Assembly: GCA_024741835.1 (NCBI GenBank)
Contig: JAENRP010000141.1
Location: forward strand, 36,090 to 100,089
From: Diplocarpon mali
Taxonomy: Eukaryota; Ascomycota; Leotiomycetes; Helotiales; Drepanopezizaceae
Direction: 5' to 3'
DNA length: 64,000 nt
Shown one piece after another: positions 1 through 12,055 of the stretch (position 1 is its first letter; each line of letters opens with the position of its first letter). Both the position numbers and the translations under genes were made by a program. The notes under the pieces are model-generated. The model was not told where the DNA came from. It worked only from the letters and a program-made list of their open reading frames with translations, and did not search any database.

Positions 1-1905
1 TAAAGTATAAAACAACTTCGATATTATTATCCCTTTAGTTAAAGCACCTATAGTAAAGGATATTCCTAAAATAGGTATAAGTAATAATAAGCCTTTACTA
101 TTAGAAAGCGGTTCTTTAAATAATAAGCCTATAGAATCTATAGTCGAACCTACGTCCTTAAAGAGGAATAGAGACTTAGAACTAAAAGACACCTTAGATA
201 AACGCAAGTCTAAGCGTATCTAGGCTATAATAGCGCATAGGATTTATAAGCTTAAACTTTAATAGAGCTTCGACGAAGATAATACGTTCTTAACCGCTAG
301 GAGGATAATAAAAATCTCTCTTTTAAAGATGTATAATAAAGCTATTAATAATCTGGAGAATAGAATAGCATAGAGTAAGGCAATTTAAGAGGAGATAAGC
401 TCTCTTATTGCAAATAGTATATAAATAGAGGAACTAACGCTAAAGGATATGAACCTAGTATTAATAAAGTGGGTCTTTATAATTAAGATATATATAGATA
501 GAACCTTAGAGTGTTATAAGGTAAGGCTTATAGCTAAGGGCTTCTCTTAATAGTATGGAGAAGACTACTTTAATACATTTGCGCCAATAGTTCGCATAGA
601 TACCCTTTGCATATTTATAGTAATAGTAGCTGCTAAGGACCTTAAATGCAGATAGTATAATATTAAAAATGCATTTACTAAAGCGATTATAAAGGAACGG
701 ATTTTTCTCTCTTAACCTAATAGTATTCCTATACGCGCTAGCTACTCTCTTCGTATACTCTATAGTATCTATAAGCTTAAATAATCAGCCTATGATTAGA
801 ACCTCTTATATAGCTCTACTTTAATAGAAATAGGATTCGTTTAAAGCCTAGCTGACCCTTATCTATTTACCTATACTAAGCGTGGAATTAAGTTACTATT
901 ATATATTAACAATATTGCTATAGCTGCGAAAACAACCACTTAATTAGATTAGTTCTTTATAATGATTTAGAAATGTTTTAATACTAAGGATCTAAAGGGA
1001 ATTTATAAGATCCTTAGCATCTGCATTATAAGGAACCGCTCTATTTAAAAACTCTAGTTAAATTAAGAGTAATATATTAAGAAGATCCTAGACTAAATAG
1101 GACTCTCCACTTATATTCCTAACTTTAAGCTAAAGTGTACTTTAATTAAAGGAAAGTATAATAAGTTAAAGCCTACTAATGAAAATAAGTAGAAAGGAGA
1201 TTTAAAGAAGTACTAATAGGATATTAGAGCGATTATATATACTATAGTATATATAAGACTAGATATCGCCTTTATTATTAGGCAATTTAATCAAAACCTA
1301 AAGGATCTAACGATTTAATATAAGAATATAGTTAAGCGACTTAAAAGGTACCTTTAATCGATAATTATATAAAAGGTAAGATACAGACTAATAAAATATA
1401 TAAGCGCAAAGCTTAAGGTATATACCGATTCCGATTAGGTAAATATAAAAGGTCGGAAAAGTATATCTAGAAGCGTAGCAATACTATATAGTAGACCTAT
1501 ATTATAAGGAAGTAAGAAGTAGAAATTAATAGCTATTACAAGCACTAAGGCTAAATATATATTAATATCGTTAAATTATAAGTAAGGATTATAAATTGCC
1601 TAAGTTCTAAAAGATATAGGTTTTGCTAAGTATATTAAATAAGATAAGAACTATATTAATCTTTAAGCAGATAATATAAAGGCGATTGCACTTATAAAGA
1701 ATCCATACTTATATAAGCGATCGAAATATATCGATATTACCTACCACTTTATCTATAACCTTATTATAAAAAATAAGTTATCAATTACCTATATCTTAAC
1801 TAATCGAATAGTAGCAAATGGATTTATAAAGCTATTAGAGATAGTTATAAAGTTCAAAGCATTTAAAGATATACTAGGGTTATAGAAGATAGTAGGGACT
1901 TAATA
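1..1905 (+). mobile_element. RIP-degraded Ty1/copia pol fragment (RT, RNase H, 3' end)
   Basis: Read through its stop codons, the plus strand gives the copia reverse transcriptase and RNase H in order. At about 500-560 there is an RT entry block (YKVRLIAKGF). At about 560-680 the frame reads FAPIVRIDT and NIKNAFT. At about 895-915 the YVDD catalytic box has become LLYINNIA, with both Asp codons turned to Asn by G-to-A change. RNase H and the pol C-terminus run to about 1,900 (YIDITYHFIYN and ILGL). Most Gln and Trp positions are TAA or TAG, as RIP predicts. The element is cut on the left by the window edge and I see no LTR at its right end. It cannot encode a working protein. Confidence 0.85.
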
Positions 1906-1917
1906 GGCTTAAGGACG

Positions 1918-2068
1918 ACTCTTAGGCCCGCCCTGCGAGTTAGGTCACGTGGTCTTATAGAGTAAAGTTTTTTTTTAGATCGACTCTTAGGCCTAGACTG
2001 CGAGTTAAGTTATATAATCTTATAAAGGAACGCTTTTGGAAATTTAACTCCTGGTCCTACCCTATAAG
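1918..2068 (+). repeat. Three copies of a 23-bp near-palindrome
   Basis: Copies lie at 1,918-1,940, 1,983-2,005 and 2,046-2,068. Each has a left arm of the form ACTCNTAGGCC and a right arm GGCCTANGAGT around one central base, with RIP-type C-to-T and G-to-A differences. Spacing is 65 then 63 bp. They sit between the end of the copia fragment and the gag region of the next gypsy element. The same motif recurs at 26,006, 27,781, 27,826, 29,743 and 29,788. Confidence 0.75.
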
Positions 2069-2099
2069 TAGGATTAGTAATTTTAATAGAGGTTGCTAT

Positions 2100-5000
2100 T
2101 AATTGATTGTTTTTAATTTAAAGAGATACTTAAGAGTTGGATTAGCGTAAAAGGATAGTTATTATTTTCCTAACTATAAGTTAATCGGAGTAAGGTCTAA
2201 GTAAGGGTATTAAGATAGGTAATACAGCTATCACTCTAATATATTATCATATAACCCTACTGCTTAGTTAGTAGGATATTGATACGTATATAGCTATAAG
2301 TAAGAAAGGGGTAACCTTCCTTCTCTAACTCTTACTAATATATCGACCATCGACCTCTAGAAGTTTCTTATACCTACTGCGCCGACTCACTTAAGCTCAA
2401 TACAACTACTCCTTTTGTAAAAGTACTATAGGCAGAAGTTAGGAGAGTACTACGCTACTAGAACCCTTTTTCTATAGAACCCCTTTTTAACCGAATCCTT
2501 ACCAAAATCAAAATCGGTAAAATGAATTCCCTACTAGCCAGAAGTTAGCAAATATAAAATATACCCAGTTTATTTAAGGAAGCAGCTTCTATAGGGAGTA
2601 CCCTTACCTTAGCCCTTAGGGCCGGACCTTCCTCTACTACTAAGGGTAAGAGACTATAATGCTATAGCTAAGCCAACTGAGATAAGCGAGACTTTTCAAA
2701 CCCAAATGTCTTATAAGGAATAGTCTTAGGTTTAAAGGAATCCTTATAATGCTAAGATCAATTTAATTGATAATTGCAAAGCAAGATTAGTAGGATTGCC
2801 TAAGCTATCTCTAGCCTAAAGACCCTAGCTTATTAAAGCTAAAAGACAGTTTAGCGCATATATTAGACTATTAAGCGAGAATCCACCTACCCTTAAGAGA
2901 CCTAGCCTCTTCTAAGAATTAATATAGATATGAAACGGCCGAAAATTCAGCTGACCGAAAAGATCACCCCCTTTAATAATAGGACCTCCTTAATATATAA
3001 GCAGTAGTTAGCTTTAATCTAAGACCAATTGCAAGTTAATACCGACCTATATCCGAATAAGCGAGCTCGCTAAGCCCTTATTTAAAGATCTACCATAGGA
3101 TAAGCCCAAATGTACCTTAAACCCTAGTACCTTTTAAAGACTAACCCCTTTCGAAACTATTAAGAAATAGTAGAATTACTAAGCAATTACTTTTTAACTA
3201 GCTAAGAGGTAGACCTATTTTAATCTACTTTCTATTACCTTTATATAAGAGAAGCTAATCATTTTAAAGAAACTTTCCCTTAGTTTTAAGCCCAATTCTA
3301 ATCTACTATAATTTAAAGAGAGGTCTTAAGATCTAAGTAGTTCTTCTTTATATAGAATAAGATTACCCCTTAGCTTAAAGCTGCCTATGCCTTAGCTAAG
3401 GCCTCTTAAAGGAAAAACTATACTATTATAGTTAATTAATTAAACGCCTTTAATACTAAACGCTAAAGTAACCAACTTCTTAACCCTTTGACTAAAAGTA
3501 AGGCGACTTTAGTATTATATTAGAAGATATCCGGTTTGCTCTTTAATAAGACCGCTCGCAGTCTAAGCATTAGAAGTACCACCTGAGTTTCTAAGCCACT
3601 AGCCTTAAAGCCGACTACCCCTTTTTATTAAGATACGCCAGCTAAGGCGAGTTCTCCTACTTTACCTTTTAAGTAAGCTACCTACTAGACCTATAGCAAA
3701 ACTAGTTACTATAAGACTAAGTGCCCTTTTATAAATAAGATCAATGCCTTAGAAGATTTAAAGGAAGCTAATCTAACTTTAGACTTAATTAAGAATAGGA
3801 TTGAAATAGAAGAAGATTAGGAAAACGAAAAGGCCTAGGAAAAGACTCCTATTTAGGTTTGCGAAAGTGCGACTTATTAAAGCTAAATCTTAACTCTTTA
3901 ATAAAAGGGAAGCAATTCCTAACCTCTTATACTATTAATATAAATAGACTTAGAGTATTATTATTAGCTTTAGCAAATACTAAAGCCCTTAGTTACTTGT
4001 TTTTAAATCGTTCCCTTTTTATATATCTTTTAAAAGCGACTGGTTTTAAAATTCTTCCTCTTCTAGCCCTTATTCCTATCTATAGATTTTAAAATACTAT
4101 TTGCGCATAAGCTACGCACTATATATACTTTCACTTGATAATTAATAGAAGGCGTATCTATAACTACCTTTAGGTTATTCTTAACCTAGGCTAGCGCAAT
4201 ACTATTATTAAAGTTAAATAGATACGCTAATTCCAACTTAAACTTAACTTAAAGGAAAACCAATTTGTATAGCCTTTATATTACCTTCTATCTCCCTAAT
4301 TCGCAAAGGAAATTGTCATTTGTCTTTCCCCTTTTAAAGGACTTTAAATCCAATCTAATTATTAAGCTAATATCAATTGTAAAGAATAGGAAATAGCTAT
4401 AGATAAAGTTTAATAAAGTAATAGAAGATAGTCTTATATTAATTTAATAGTCCTAGCTAAGCGCAAGATCCCTATTACTATTATTAAGCTAGCGCCCTTG
4501 CTTATAATTAAGCTAGATCTAGGAAAATAGTCTAATATAAATCGACTATATTCTAACCCTATTTGCAAATGCCCCAAATCTGCAGTTCCTATTTGCGAAA
4601 TTAATACTAATGCCTTTTATTATAATATAAAGCGTAAGGAGACTAAGTTCTTTTAAACTAATATTTATAAAGTAGATAGGATTTTAAAGGAAAGATATAA
4701 GCTTAAGAATCCTAATATTGAAAAGCTAATTAATAATCGACTCCTAAAATAGTACCAATCTTTAAGATAAGCCTTCTTAAAAAGGGATATAGATACCCTT
4801 CCTTCCTATTAGTACTATAATTATAAGATATAGCTAAAAGGGCCCTTGCCTAACGCCTATTTGCCCTTTTACTATTAATCTACTAAAGAGCTTAAGGTTA
4901 TAAAAGAGTACTTACTTAAGAATTTAAATAAAGGCTTTATTAAGATAAGTACTAGCCCTTTCGCTTTGCTAATGCTATTTGTAAAGAAGGCCGACGGTAG

Positions 5001-7149
5001 CCTCCGATTTTGCATAGACTACTAAAAGCTAAACGCACTAACTTAAAAGGACGCTTATCCGATTCTAAGGATAGATAAGCTTTTAAGATAAGTATTTAAA
5101 GCTAAGATTTTTATAAAACTGGATATTTAAGCCGCTTTTAATCGGATACAAATGGACCTTAAATCAAAGGAATATACTACCTTTCGAATAAGGTATAGAT
5201 CCTATAAATATAAGGTTCTCCTATTTAGCCTTCATAATAGACCTAGTACTTACTAGCAGTATATAAATAACATTCTTTTAAATTACTTAAATGATTTTTA
5301 TATAGCGTATTTAAATGATATTTTAATTTACTTTAAGAATGTTAAAGAGCATTAGGATTATATTAAAAAGGTATTAAAACGACTCTTAAAGGCTGGCCTT
5401 TAAGCGGATATTAAGAAGTGCAAGTTCTATATTACTTATACTTAATATTTTAAATATATTCTAATAACAACTAGGATCGAACCGGACCTTAAAAAGGTCG
5501 AATTACTATATAATTAAAAGTACTTAAAAACTATTATTAAAGTAAAGTCCTACTTAGGATTTTATAAGTTCTATTAATAATTCATTTGCAACTTTAGGCT
5601 AATCGCCAAACCCTTTTCTATTTTAACCTAACTAATAGTGCCTTAGAATTAGATAGAAGAGTGCCGAATCGCTTTTAAAGAGCTTTATAAACAATTGCTC
5701 TCGATTTAGCAGATTTACTATTTTGACCTTAACTTACTTATAAAGCTAGAAACTAATACTTCTAATAGCGTTATTGCTAAAGTACTTTCTTAGTAATACT
5801 CTAATAAGCAATAGTACCTAATCGGCTTCTATTTGCATATACTCTTTAGCTATAAACCTAATTAGGAAATATATAATAAGGAACTCTTTGCTATTATTAA
5901 ATTCTACTATAAATAGAAACCTAAGCTTATATCACTTAAGGAGTAAGTTGATATTTACTTAGATCATTGCTCCTTTAAGTACTTTATAACTACTAAGGTT
6001 CTAATTGCGAAATAGTGCTAATAGATAGAATTTTTATCTGACTTTAATTTTTAAATCGTATATACTCTTAGTAAAGACAACTAGAAGGCTAATATTCTTA
6101 GCTGCTAAGAGTAAGATATGCCAGTTTATAAATAAGCGAAGCTAGATAGCCGATCCTAGGTTCTGATTTCCTTAGCTTAATTAGACCTTTGAATTAATAC
6201 TAAACTAGCTAATAAATTTCTCGCCGAATCTGCCGAAGGTACTCTTGCCTTAATATCTATTAATACTTCTGATTCGACCCTAAATCGACTTAAGGATTCC
6301 TTTGATTTAATTAAGAAGCTTTATTAAAATAACTGCGAATCCTTTTAAAAGATTCGCACTAACCTCCTTAAGAACTACTCTTTAAAAGACAGATTGCTTT
6401 ACTTTAAGGAGCGTCTTTACATATACTATAATACTCCTTTATATACTTATCTAATTTAAGAAGCTTATAACCAACCTTTAAGCGCGTACCCTAGTGGCTT
6501 AAAGACCTACTAGCTTCTCGCTCTTAAGTACTATTAGGTCGGGATAGGTTCGGACTGCAAAAGATTTATTGCAAACTGCAGACTTTATCAATTTTTACAT
6601 TCGAAGATAATTAAACAATAAGGCCTATTATAGCCCCTTCTTATTCCTAATTATCTTATGCAGTACTTATATATAGATTTTAAGGATTTTCCTCTTAATA
6701 AGCATAGTTTTGATCGAATCCTAGTTTTTATAGACCGACTTAGTAAAAGCGCTATTATAATCCTTTATTAAAAAGATATCAACGCTTAAGGAACTGCCCG
6801 ATTATTCGTTTAATAGATATATCGATTCAGCTATACTTTAGAAACAATTACCTTAGACCAAGGTCCCTAATTCGTCTCCTTATTTTAAAGAGAGTTCTAC
6901 TATATTATTAGTATTAAGATTAAACTTTCTATAGCGTACTATAAGGAGACTAACGGCCAAATGGAGATTATAAACAAGTATATTAATTTAAGGCTACAGC
7001 CTTTTATTAATTACTATTAAGATAATTAGAGTAAGCTAATTCCATTAATAGATTATACGCAATCTATTCTCCCTTATGCTTCTATTAGTATAACCTTATA
7101 TTAACTTAGGTATAGAGTTGCGCTTTAGATAAGTTAGGACTAGATCTCT
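2100..7149 (+). mobile_element. Ty3/gypsy chromovirus G1, 5' part (gag to integrase), RIP-degraded
   Basis: The plus strand carries a broken gag-pol. A protease-like stretch lies near 3,860-4,090. Reverse transcriptase runs from about 4,880: FALLMLFVKKADGSLRFCID at 4,960-5,020 and YLNDILIYF at about 5,307-5,335, where only the first Asp of the YxDD box is mutated. RNase H is at about 5,700-6,060 and integrase from about 6,560. The first integrase Asp lies in the YLYIDFKDFPL region, and a DQG-type stretch is at about 6,860. TAA and TAG replace most Gln/Trp codons. The frame breaks off after ATCTCT at 7,144-7,149 and resumes at ATCTCT at 14,420-14,425, so 7,150-14,419 is a later insertion. No 5' LTR was found; gag limits are approximate. 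Confidence 0.8.
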
Positions 7150-7171
7150 ATTATGCTAAATACAGCCCTCC

Positions 7172-7715
7172 GACGATACTACCTCCTCTGTCTCTCTCCG
7201 GCGCGCCTTTCGAAGCTCCTCTCTTACCTTCCTCTTAGTAGTAGCAAGGCCCTGAACTACTTATTAGTGGCAAACCACTTAAAGGAAGCTTAAGAATATA
7301 CTGCAGCATTACTATTATTCTCTTCTAATAAGAATATATAGTCTTCCTATGCCTTTAAGGCGCCGATAGAAAGCTCTTAGCATATATAGCCTCCCTTTGT
7401 ATAATGAAAGCAGCATACTCCTATTATGCTATTAAAGTATACGCCAGCCGACTTCCTAGCTAAGAAGCTTTAAACGCACCCCTTATATAGTATATTTCTT
7501 ATTAGCCCTTGCTCTAGCTTACAGTAAGAGGAGGGAGCTGTAGAAGGGACTGCCGGTATTTTAAGAACTATAGCCTAAGGGGTAGCAAGGAAGGGAGGGG
7601 GCGCACTCCCTCTTAGGGGTATTACTATATCGAACGTCTTAGGCGCATTATCATCTTGCTATCTGCCGCGCTAAGAAGCTCCAAGCTATATTCGGGCATA
7701 ACGACTTCGCTATAA
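7172..7715 (+). repeat. Left arm of a ~550-bp inverted repeat
   Basis: This stretch reads as the reverse complement of about 8,312-8,865. Shared landmarks in both arms include the purine/pyrimidine-rich segment GGGAGCGC, the string CGCACCCCTTATATAGTATA (its complement in the other arm) and the segment around ACGCCAGCCGACTTC. Differences are mostly C/T and G/A, consistent with RIP after duplication. It lies inside the insertion that splits G1. I do not recognise a protein in it. Confidence 0.7.
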
Positions 7716-7756
7716 GGCTATATTTAGCATAACAGAGATCTAGTCCTAACTTATGG

Positions 7757-7938
7757 TGCTAATAACTGTCGTGCTATATTTAGAGGTGGATTCTCAGTAG
7801 TGGCAGAAGCTTGTAAAATTCTACTCTAACTATATATCTGAGCTCCCTTTATAAAAGTGCTCCGTGGCCACTTCAAGGGTATATTATATAAGCCAGTCCT
7901 TAGATGCCTTAGTGCCTAAGGCTCCTTATAGCGCAACA
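7757..7938 (-). repeat. 182-bp LTR of copia family M (copy 1)
   Basis: On the plus strand it begins TGCTAATAACTGTCG and ends GCGCAACA. The same 182-bp unit recurs at 14,238-14,419 and 33,985-34,166. Read on the minus strand it starts TGTTGCGC and is preceded by the purine-rich stretch CCTAGGGGGTG, a good polypurine tract, which fits a 3' LTR of a minus-strand element. The 5 bp beside it do not match those beside the LTR at 14,238-14,419, so a simple pairing of the two is not proven. Confidence 0.8.
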
Positions 7939-8311
7939 CACCCCCTAGGTGAGAAGCAGCTCCTAGCTAGGCTTAGCTATAACTAGCGCCAGATCTAGTA
8001 TATAAGACTCCCTTATTATACTCCCTAGCTTTTAAAATAATAAAAATTGCTTAATAAAGCTGTAATAAATAAAAGAAGGAGCGCGTTCCAAGTGCTTCCT
8101 CTATAGAATGGAAGCTAAATCAGGTAATAAAGGAAAGTCAACAAAGGCAGCGCGCTTATAAAAGTACGCGTTTTTCCCTATAAAGCTTTCCTTCCTTATA
8201 CTTCTTTAAATAATCACTTTAAAATGGAGAATAGCAATAATAACTCTAAGGAGCGCCCTACTAGGGCTACTACTATACGCTTCCTAATCATGCTCCTTTA
8301 CTCCTGCTAAT

Positions 8312-8865
8312 AGCCTTATAGCAAAGTCGTTATACTTAAACACAGCTTAGAGCTTCTTAGTGCAGCAGATAGCAAGATAATAATGCGCTTAAGATATTCG
8401 ATATAGTAATACCCTTAAGAGGGAGCGCGCCCTTTCCCCTTTCTGCTACCCCTTAGGCCGTAGTTCTTAGAATACTAGTAGTCCCTTTTATAGCTCTCTC
8501 CTTTTATTGCAAGCTAGAGCAAGGGCTAATAAAAAATATACTATATAAGGGGTGCGTTTAAAGCTTCTTAGCTAAGAAGTCGGCTGGCGTATACTTTAAT
8601 AGCATAGTAAGAGTACGCTGCTTTTATTATACAAAGGGAGGCCACGCGTGCTAAGAGCTTCCTATTAGCGCCTTAAAGGCGTAGGAAGACTATATATTCT
8701 TATTAAAGGAGAATAATAGTAACGCTATAGTATATTCTTAAGCTCCCTTTAGGTAGTTTGCTACTAATAAGTAGTTTAAGGCCTTGCTATTACTAAAAGG
8801 AAGGTAAGAGAAGAGCTTTAAAAGGCGCGCTAGAGAGAGATAGAGGAGGTAGTATTATTAAAGGG
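8312..8865 (-). repeat. Right arm of the ~550-bp inverted repeat
   Basis: Reverse complement of 7,172-7,715, separated from it by about 600 bp that include the M-family LTR at 7,757-7,938. It is followed at 8,930-9,075 by a short GC-rich patch that looks less affected by RIP and is not recognisable as a protein. Confidence 0.7.
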
Positions 8866-11639
8866 TATATTAATTATAAGCTTTCTTGTACTATAGCTAA
8901 TAGCTTCTTAGAACCAGTGGCTTAGGAGCTCTTGCCGCCGATTATGGCACCTCTTGGCCTCGCCGCCCGCCTTGCAAAGGCTTTTGAGGCTCCTGCGGCT
9001 GCTCCTATTATTACTTCCGGCGTTGCTTCCCAGGCGGCTCCTAGGGCTATGCTATTAGAGGAGTCGGTTACTTCTCGATAGGAACGCGCCCTTATATTAT
9101 TTGCAAAGCTATTAAAGGTTCTGATTATTTAAAGGAGTTGGTTTTAAGCCTCTCTATATATTAGTATAAGGAAAATTAAACCTTATCTTATGCTTCCTTC
9201 CTACTTACTATTACAAAGGAGATATAAAAGGATTATAAAGCATTTAAAATGCTAGCTTCTCGACTTAACCTCTTGCGTCTTAAAGGTTCAAAAGCTTAAT
9301 AAAGCTCTTAAACTTTTATCGAGGAAGGTTTTTAATAAGGCCATCTGCGTATATATCCTCAGTAGGGAGATAGGCCACTTGAAAGCTCCCTTTTTAATAC
9401 TCCTATTATAGCCATATATTATATATATTAACGTATTAGAGCTTTATAGAAATCCTTTAAGAGTCTCTTATAATAAGCTATATTATCTATTGATTATCGC
9501 AAAATATAGACTATAAAGCTTTTACCTTAAGCTATATTTCCTTAAAGAACCTTCTTAAAGCCATTATCTCCTTTGCTATATGCGCTACTCCTAAGAGCTC
9601 AGCCTCTATAGTAGAAGTAGTAACTATCGGTTGCTTTAAGGCCTTTTAAACGATTGCTCCTTTAAATAGGAATATAATAAAACCGTAAGAGGAGCGCCTT
9701 ATCTTTAGATCATTTATAAAGGAAGTATCTAATAATACTATTAGGTTATTTAATCTACTAAATCGACTATAAGTGATTCCTAGGAAGCATATATTAAAAA
9801 GGTAGCGAATTATCTAATTAATAGCTTTAAGGTATTTAAAGCTTAGGTTTATATAGAAATGAGATAGCTGGGCAACTATAAAAGCTATATTAGGGCGTAG
9901 TATAATAGCTATATATAAGGCGGAGCCTACTTTTTCTTAAAACTCCTTAATTCTCGAGTAGGAAGCTATTTTATAGTTCTTTTTAAGTTCGAAGTAGGGG
10001 AGCGGTATACTAGGGAAACGCCCTATATTAAGGCCGAACCTCTTCGCTATCTTCTTAATATAAGCATTATAAAGTAGAATAATTATACCTTACTTCTTAT
10101 CTCAAGAGACTCTTACCCCTAAGAACCACTTAATATCTCCTATAGCTATTAATTCGTATGCTTTGCATAGTCCTTCTATAGTCTTCTAAGCTTCTTTTAT
10201 ATAAGAGGAGTGGTATATTACTTATATATTATTAATATAGAAGGCTATAAATATAGTCCTATCCTTATTAACAAATATATAAGGCTCCTTACTAAAAGGG
10301 GTAAGCTTTAAAGACTTAAGAGTACTAGTAAAATCCTTATACTAAAGCGCTAAGGAGTCTTAAAGGCCGTATAAGGCGCGATCGAGCTCTATTACCTTAT
10401 CTTTCTACTTTTACCTATTTAATAAGAAGCAAACAACTAGCGCGCTCTAAGGGTCTCTTTTAGCATTTATAAAAGTATTAATAATATCGAACTATTAGAG
10501 CTCTATATCGAATTTAGCGGCGATCGCTATTATAACCTTAAAAGATCTTAATATAAGCGTCGCAGCATAGGTAGAGAAAATAGAAGCTTCTTCTTAAAGA
10601 TCTCCCTTTACTACTATTCTTAACCTAAAGCGGCTAATCTCTTTAAAGGAGTTTAGCTTATAGTTAAAGACCTACTTTAATAGTATAGGCCTTATAATAG
10701 CCTTGCTTCTATCGATCACTCTTTAGCAATTGCGCGCTTTCAAATTCTTAATCTTAATTCTAGCTCCCTCTTTAAATTACTCTTTAAAAGGGTGATTTGC
10801 AAGCTCCTTTTAATAAGTTGGCACTTTAGGAAGCTTATCTTAAGGTGGAATTAAAAGGGTAGAGTTTCCTTTAAAGCTTTTAGATTAAGTCGCCGCAGCA
10901 ATAACGCAGTATACTACTTTATACTCTTCTTTATTAATTCTTATAGGCTCTTGATTTAGCTAGAAAGTTGATATAAAGCTATTTACCTACTTTAACTAAT
11001 GTATTTTAAGTTCTTTAAAAGCTAGTAGGAGATCCTTAATATATATTACATATATAGCATTCCTACTCCCTCTTCTCCTTTTCGACTTACAGAGCGGTAT
11101 AGGTACTATTTCTTGCTCTTTATTAGGCTTCTTACGTTTTCGAAAGGCCTTTATATTAAATACTTTAAGTTGAGCTTCTATTAGTTTTAAAGAACTCCCT
11201 CTTTTAATATTATCCTTAAGAGCTTTTATATCTTAGCGTAGCTCCCGATCGATCGGTGCTTTTAATAAGAGCTAGCGTACTTCTTTACCAGTTGCCTATA
11301 GTAGAGCTTCTAGTAATTAAAGGGCCTACTCCTACCCTTGCGATTACTCAGTCCGTATAGCAACTAAAGGCCTGGTATTGCGCTCCCTAGTAGAGCTAGC
11401 ATATATAATATCGCTTTCGACGCTCCTCCTAACTATTGACAGTTATCTTAGAGCGTCTAACCCTTTGCTATTAGGCAGCTGCTCTTAAGTAGCTAGAGTA
11501 GAAACGCTATAAGTAGCCTTATAGGAGACAAGAGCCTTCGATAGATCTGAGCTTAGAGCTTCTATTAATAAAAGATTAATAGGCTCACCCCCTACTAGGT
11601 TATCCGCAGGCTGCTCGTCCAGAGCTCCCTCCACGTTCT

Positions 11640-12055
11640 CGACGATTAACTCAGCGTCCTAAGCTTCTGCCACCACTGAGAACAAGTCCCTAACGCTAGT
11701 TCTAGGAGCTCTTCAATCTTTTAAAGCATAGGTGAAGCGCTATTACAGCCTCTCCCTATGTATTCTAAAGAGCGATAACGATACCTCGGTGTTCCCCCCA
11801 TAGGGAGCATCGAAATATAGAGAGTGGTACAAAGCTAAAGGCATAGAGGTAGAAGTCATTCTATCTTATACTCATAAACCAAATAGAGCTTCCGAGAGAG
11901 CAGGAGTAGAGATTATTGAAAAGGCACTTATTATGCTAATCTCTGCTAACCTCCTGGAGCACCTATGGCCTAAAGCCGTACTAGCCGCAATATACCTTTA
12001 TAATATCGGCCCATTGAAGCGCAGGGGATGGAAGAGTCCAAATGAGGCTTTTGCC
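11640..12055 (+). mobile_element. Inverted, weakly RIP-affected copia integrase segment
   Basis: The plus strand reads as a copia integrase core: a stretch resembling YKAKGIEVEVILSYTHKPNR, then ERAGVEIIEKALIMLISANL and LEHLWPKAVLAAIYLYN. This matches the C-terminal half of the copia integrase catalytic domain with its ERAG-type Glu. It lies inside a minus-strand copia element exactly where that element's integrase should be, but in the opposite direction. It is GC-richer than its surroundings and keeps many CpA/TpG dinucleotides. The join to minus-strand sequence is near 12,053. Confidence 0.65.
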
